Source: Actinobacteria bacterium UBA3012 (lineage in GTDB: Bacteria; Actinomycetota; Actinomycetes; Nanopelagicales; Nanopelagicaceae). From it: 7,725 nucleotides of DNA. Below, piece after piece: positions 5,911 to 7,725 of the stretch (position 1 is the stretch's first letter; the number at the start of each line of letters is the position of its first letter). The DNA is taken from NCBI GenBank assembly GCA_002346305.1, contig DDZI01000105.1, positions 1 to 7,725 of the forward strand. Reading direction: 5' to 3'. A program made the position numbers and the translations under genes. A model generated the notes under the pieces. The model worked only from the letters and a program-made list of their open reading frames with translations, was not told the DNA's origin and did no database searches.

Positions 5911-6452
5911 TACTTCTTACCTGCCTTTCCTTGCTTGCGTCGAACAACTTCATCGACATAGCGCACACCTTTGCCTTTGTAAGGCTCTGGTGGACGAATC
6001 TTGCGAATGTTTGCGGCTACTTCGCCAACTAATTGCTTATCAATTCCTTGAACTGAAAATTTAGTTGGTGACTCAACTACAAAAGTAATTCCTTCAGGAG
6101 CAAGAACGGTCACTGGGTGGCTGAATCCAAGTGCAAAAGTAAGGTTTTTACCTTCTGCTGCAACACGGTAACCAACACCAATAATGTCTAACTTCTTTTC
6201 GTAACCGTTTGTTACGCCTTCGATCATGTTTGAAACAAGAGTGCGTGAAAGTCCATGGAGTGAACGACTTTGGCGCTCATCGTTTGGACGAGTAAGTGTT
6301 AATACACCTTCATCGCTCTTTGTAATTGTGATTGGAAGTGCAACAGTGTGAGCTAGAGATCCTTTAGGACCTTTAACAGCAACATGCTGCCCTTCTAATG
6401 AAACTTCTACTCCCTTAGGAAGCGTGATCGGTTGTTTACCAATTCGTGACAT
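5910..6452 (-). CDS. rplF: 50S ribosomal protein L6
   Basis: L6 is a two-domain large-subunit protein near the factor-binding site and contacts the sarcin-ricin region of 23S rRNA. The 180-residue product starts MSRIGKQPITLPKGVEVSLE, includes SRSLHGLSRTLVSNMIEGVT (62-81) and the family signature PPEPYKGKGVRY (154-165). It ends in a Lys-rich tail (RRKQGKAGKK). The two halves show the duplicated L6 fold by length and motif spacing. It starts 6 nt after the rpsH stop with GGTGAG overlapping the rpsH end as ribosome-binding site. Its stop overlaps the rplR ATG. Nothing unusual is seen. Confidence 0.98.
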   Translation of the reverse strand: MSRIGKQPITLPKGVEVSLEGQHVAVKGPKGSLAHTVALPITITKSDEGVLTLTRPNDERQSRSLHGLSRTLVSNMIEGVTNGYEKKLDIIGVGYRVAAEGKNLTFALGFSHPVTVLAPEGITFVVESPTKFSVQGIDKQLVGEVAANIRKIRPPEPYKGKGVRYVDEVVRRKQGKAGKK

Positions 6453-6458
6453 CAGCGC

Positions 6459-6863
6459 TCACCATACGTAGGCGAGAACTTCCCCGCCTACTCCCTGTTT
6501 GCCAGCTTGCTTATCAGTCAGCAATCCGGATGAGGTTGAAATAATGGCAACACCTAAACCACCAAGAACGCGCGGCAACGCAGTTGATTTTGCATAAACA
6601 CGAAGTCCTGGTTTGCTCACGCGACGCACACCAGCGATTGACCGCTGACGATTTGTGCCGTACTTAAGATCAATAGTTAGCGTCTTTCCAATTCCAGTCT
6701 CATTAGTCACAATCTCGTAACCGCTGATGTAACCCTCTTGTTTGAGGATTGCAGCAATACGTGCCTTGACTGTTGAAGATGGCATCGCCACTTTGTCGTG
6801 GTATGCCGAATTGGCGTTCCGCAATCGCGTCAACATATCTGCGATGGGATCTGTCATTGTCAT
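6459..6863 (-). CDS. rpsH: 30S ribosomal protein S8
   Basis: S8 binds the central domain of 16S rRNA early in 30S assembly; in E. coli it is the translational repressor of the spc operon. The 134-residue protein begins MTMTDPIADMLTRLRNANSA, has GYISGYEIV (44-52), RVSKPGLRVY (81-90), LGVAIISTSSGLLTDKQA (103-120) and the canonical end GGEVLAYVW. Two in-frame ATGs lie six bases apart (6863 and 6857); the first is chosen because AAGG is 10 nt away and the MxMxDPIADML start is usual. The gap to rpsN is 91 nt and can fold so as to pair with the AAGG. Whether S8 is a repressor in this lineage cannot be read from the sequence. Confidence 0.98.
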   Translation of the reverse strand: MTMTDPIADMLTRLRNANSAYHDKVAMPSSTVKARIAAILKQEGYISGYEIVTNETGIGKTLTIDLKYGTNRQRSIAGVRRVSKPGLRVYAKSTALPRVLGGLGVAIISTSSGLLTDKQAGKQGVGGEVLAYVW

Positions 6864-6954
6864 AGTTGGTTCGCCTTAACCTTCCTCGAAGTGGTTTCCG
6901 TTAGGACCTGCTCCGTAGTTTTCTTGCTCGAGTTTGCTGCAACCGCTGGTGAGG
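6864..6954 (-). promoter_or_regulatory. rpsN-rpsH intergenic leader with possible SD-masking fold
   Basis: This is the only sizeable gap in the otherwise tight rplE-rplO block. On the minus strand CCTAAC (6900-6905) can pair with GTTAAGG (6874-6880, one bulged A) around a small inner stem CTTC-GAG-GAAG (6881-6891). The AAGG in the 3' arm is the probable rpsH ribosome-binding site, 10 nt before the ATG, so this fold would hide it. The upstream part adjoins an inverted repeat over the rpsN stop. No promoter or terminator is recognised. The stems are short, so a regulatory role is inference. Confidence 0.3.
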
Positions 6955-6962
6955 TCACCAGC
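6945..6962. repeat. Inverted repeat across the rpsN stop codon
   Basis: GCTGGTGA and TCACCAGC are perfect 8-bp arms separated by two bases, spanning the last Ser-Trp codons and the TGA of rpsN. In RNA the inner pairs must open, leaving a 6-bp stem with a hexaloop that contains most of the stop codon. No T-tract follows, so it is not an intrinsic terminator. It may stabilise the 3' end of the upstream message or tune coupling, or be chance. Confidence 0.6.
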
Positions 6963-7140
6963 TGGCCTTTGTGATTCCAGGAAGTTCGCCGGCATGTGCC
7001 ATTTCGCGGAAACAAACGCGGCAAATTCCAAACTTTTGGTAGACAGCACGTGGACGTCCACAGCGCTGACATCTGGTGTAACCGCGAACCTTGAACTTTG
7101 GCTTACGGCTGGCTTTAACTTTTAATGAGGTTTTGGCCAT
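6955..7140 (-). CDS. rpsN: 30S ribosomal protein S14 type Z (zinc-binding)
   Basis: S14 is a late-assembling protein of the 30S head. The 61-residue product starts MAKTSLKVKASRKPKFKVRG and ends ELPGITKASW, matching the short type Z form. Its zinc site C-x2-C-x12-C-x2-C is intact (Cys24, Cys27, Cys40, Cys43, within TRCQRCGRPR and GICRVCFRE). An upstream in-frame ATG at 7200 exists inside rplE but is rejected: the chosen ATG at 7140 has AGGGAG at proper spacing and gives the exact family N-terminus. It starts one base after the rplE stop, and the ribosome-binding site lies in the last rplE codons. An 8-bp inverted repeat spans its stop codon, and a 91-nt gap follows. Confidence 0.97.
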   Translation of the reverse strand: MAKTSLKVKASRKPKFKVRGYTRCQRCGRPRAVYQKFGICRVCFREMAHAGELPGITKASW

Positions 7141-7141
7141 T

Positions 7142-7699
7142 TTAGTTCTCCCTAAAAGGGAAGCCGAGCTTGCGTAATAACGCGCGCCCTTCTTCATCAT
7201 TTTTCGCAGTAGTTACAACAGTGATGTCCATTCCGCGAGGACGATCAATTTTGTCTTGATCGATCTCGGTGAATACAACTTGTTCGGTTAAACCGAATGT
7301 GTAATTTCCATGGCCATCAAATTGTTTTGGAGATAACCCACGGAAATCGCGGATACGTGGAAGTGAGATGCTCAATAGTCGATCGCAGAATTCCCACATC
7401 CGATCTCCACGCATTGTTACGTGCGCACCAATTGGCATATTCTCACGCAATTTAAATTGTGCAATTGACTTAGTTGACCGAGTCACTTGTGGACGTTGTC
7501 CCGTGATCGCTGAAAGATCCTTAATTGCACCTTCAATCAATTTTGAATCGCGAGCAGCTTCGCCAACACCCATGTTCACAACAATCTTTACAAGGGTAGG
7601 AACTTGCATCACATTTTCATATTTAAACTCTTCACGCATAGCAGGAAGAATTTCGGCGCGGTAGCGATCCTTTAAGCGTGCGCTAGTTGCAGTACTCAT
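7142..7699 (-). CDS. rplE: 50S ribosomal protein L5
   Basis: L5 binds 5S rRNA with L18 in the central protuberance and forms a bridge to S13 of the 30S head. The 185-residue protein starts MSTATSARLKDRYRAEILPA and carries the L5 signature region VKIVVNMGVGEAARDSK (37-53). TGQRPQVTRSTKSIAQFKLR (66-85) and DFRGLSPKQFDGHGNYTFGL (118-137) follow, and it ends LLRKLGFPFREN. The ATG overlaps the stop of the preceding rplX by four bases (ATGA), with AAAGGA just upstream as ribosome-binding site. The first residues before RLKDRY are variable in the family. In E. coli the S8 repressor acts near the rplE start; no matching hairpin can be judged here because only 26 nt upstream are visible. Confidence 0.98.
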   Translation of the reverse strand: MSTATSARLKDRYRAEILPAMREEFKYENVMQVPTLVKIVVNMGVGEAARDSKLIEGAIKDLSAITGQRPQVTRSTKSIAQFKLRENMPIGAHVTMRGDRMWEFCDRLLSISLPRIRDFRGLSPKQFDGHGNYTFGLTEQVVFTEIDQDKIDRPRGMDITVVTTAKNDEEGRALLRKLGFPFREN

Positions 7700-7725
7700 C
7701 GGATGTCCTTTCCGGTGCGACGTGA
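7696..7725 (-). CDS. rplX: 50S ribosomal protein L24, last nine residues (cut by window edge)
   Basis: At the right edge the minus strand reads SRRTGKDIR followed by TGA. This resembles the C-terminal tail of actinobacterial L24, a large-subunit assembly initiator, and rplX is the gene expected immediately before rplE. Its TGA overlaps the rplE ATG by four bases (ATGA), a classic coupled junction. Only ten codons including the stop are visible, so the identification rests on the short match and the conserved order. Confidence 0.8.
   Translation of the reverse strand, partial: SRRTGKDIR

Noticed and set aside
6860..7072. Minus-strand frames of 61 and 70 codons over rpsN and the rpsN-rpsH gap
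   Set aside because: They read rpsN in the wrong frames, and the remainder in the gap resembles no known protein; the gap is better explained as non-coding.
6955..7200. 81-residue version of S14 starting at the ATG at 7200
   Set aside because: The extra 20 residues overlap the end of rplE and are not part of the family; the internal ATG at 7140 has a good ribosome-binding site and gives the standard 61-residue S14Z.
1..7725. Mobile element, CRISPR array, toxin-antitoxin, phage or other accessory system
   Set aside because: Every long frame on the coding strand is a universal housekeeping gene, gaps are short, and no terminal repeats, arrays or foreign-looking genes are seen.

Overview
The window is one continuous run of minus-strand housekeeping genes: the downstream part of the bacterial spc ribosomal-protein operon followed by the start of the alpha operon. 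Transcription runs from high to low coordinates: rplX (last residues only) - rplE - rpsN - rpsH - rplF - rplR - rpsE - rpmD - rplO - secY - adk - map - infA - rpmJ - rpsM - rpsK - rpsD (first 49 codons only). All complete genes have full-length open frames and family-typical lengths. I see no frameshift, pseudogene, insertion sequence, tRNA, rRNA or CRISPR.

The gene order secY-adk-map-infA-rpmJ-rpsM-rpsK-rpsD and the protein sequences (IF-1, L30, L15, S14 type Z, S13) look actinobacterial. The DNA is clearly less GC-rich than in classical Actinobacteria (A/T-rich third positions, especially in adk and map), and spacing is very tight. This fits a streamlined aquatic actinobacterium such as the freshwater acI lineage (Ca. 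Nanopelagicales). That placement is inference from style and recalled protein sequences, not from a search.

Layout: 7725-6459 holds the end of L24, then L5, S14 and S8. Positions 6452-4275 hold L6, L18, S5, L30 and L15, packed with gaps of 6 nt or less or overlapping by one base. Positions 4230-1557 hold the protein-export channel SecY, adenylate kinase and methionine aminopeptidase. Positions 1419-1060 hold IF-1 and L36. Positions 950-1 hold S13, S11 and the start of S4. Together the genes build both ribosomal subunits, start translation (IF-1), trim the initiator methionine (Map), export proteins (SecY) and balance adenine nucleotides (Adk).

Only three non-coding gaps exceed 50 nt: map-infA (137 nt), rpmJ-rpsM (109 nt) and rpsN-rpsH (91 nt). 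All three contain inverted or direct repeats that the genes do not explain, and they are the best places to look for regulation. I found no evidence of a novel system; the regulatory candidates are short and need comparative support.
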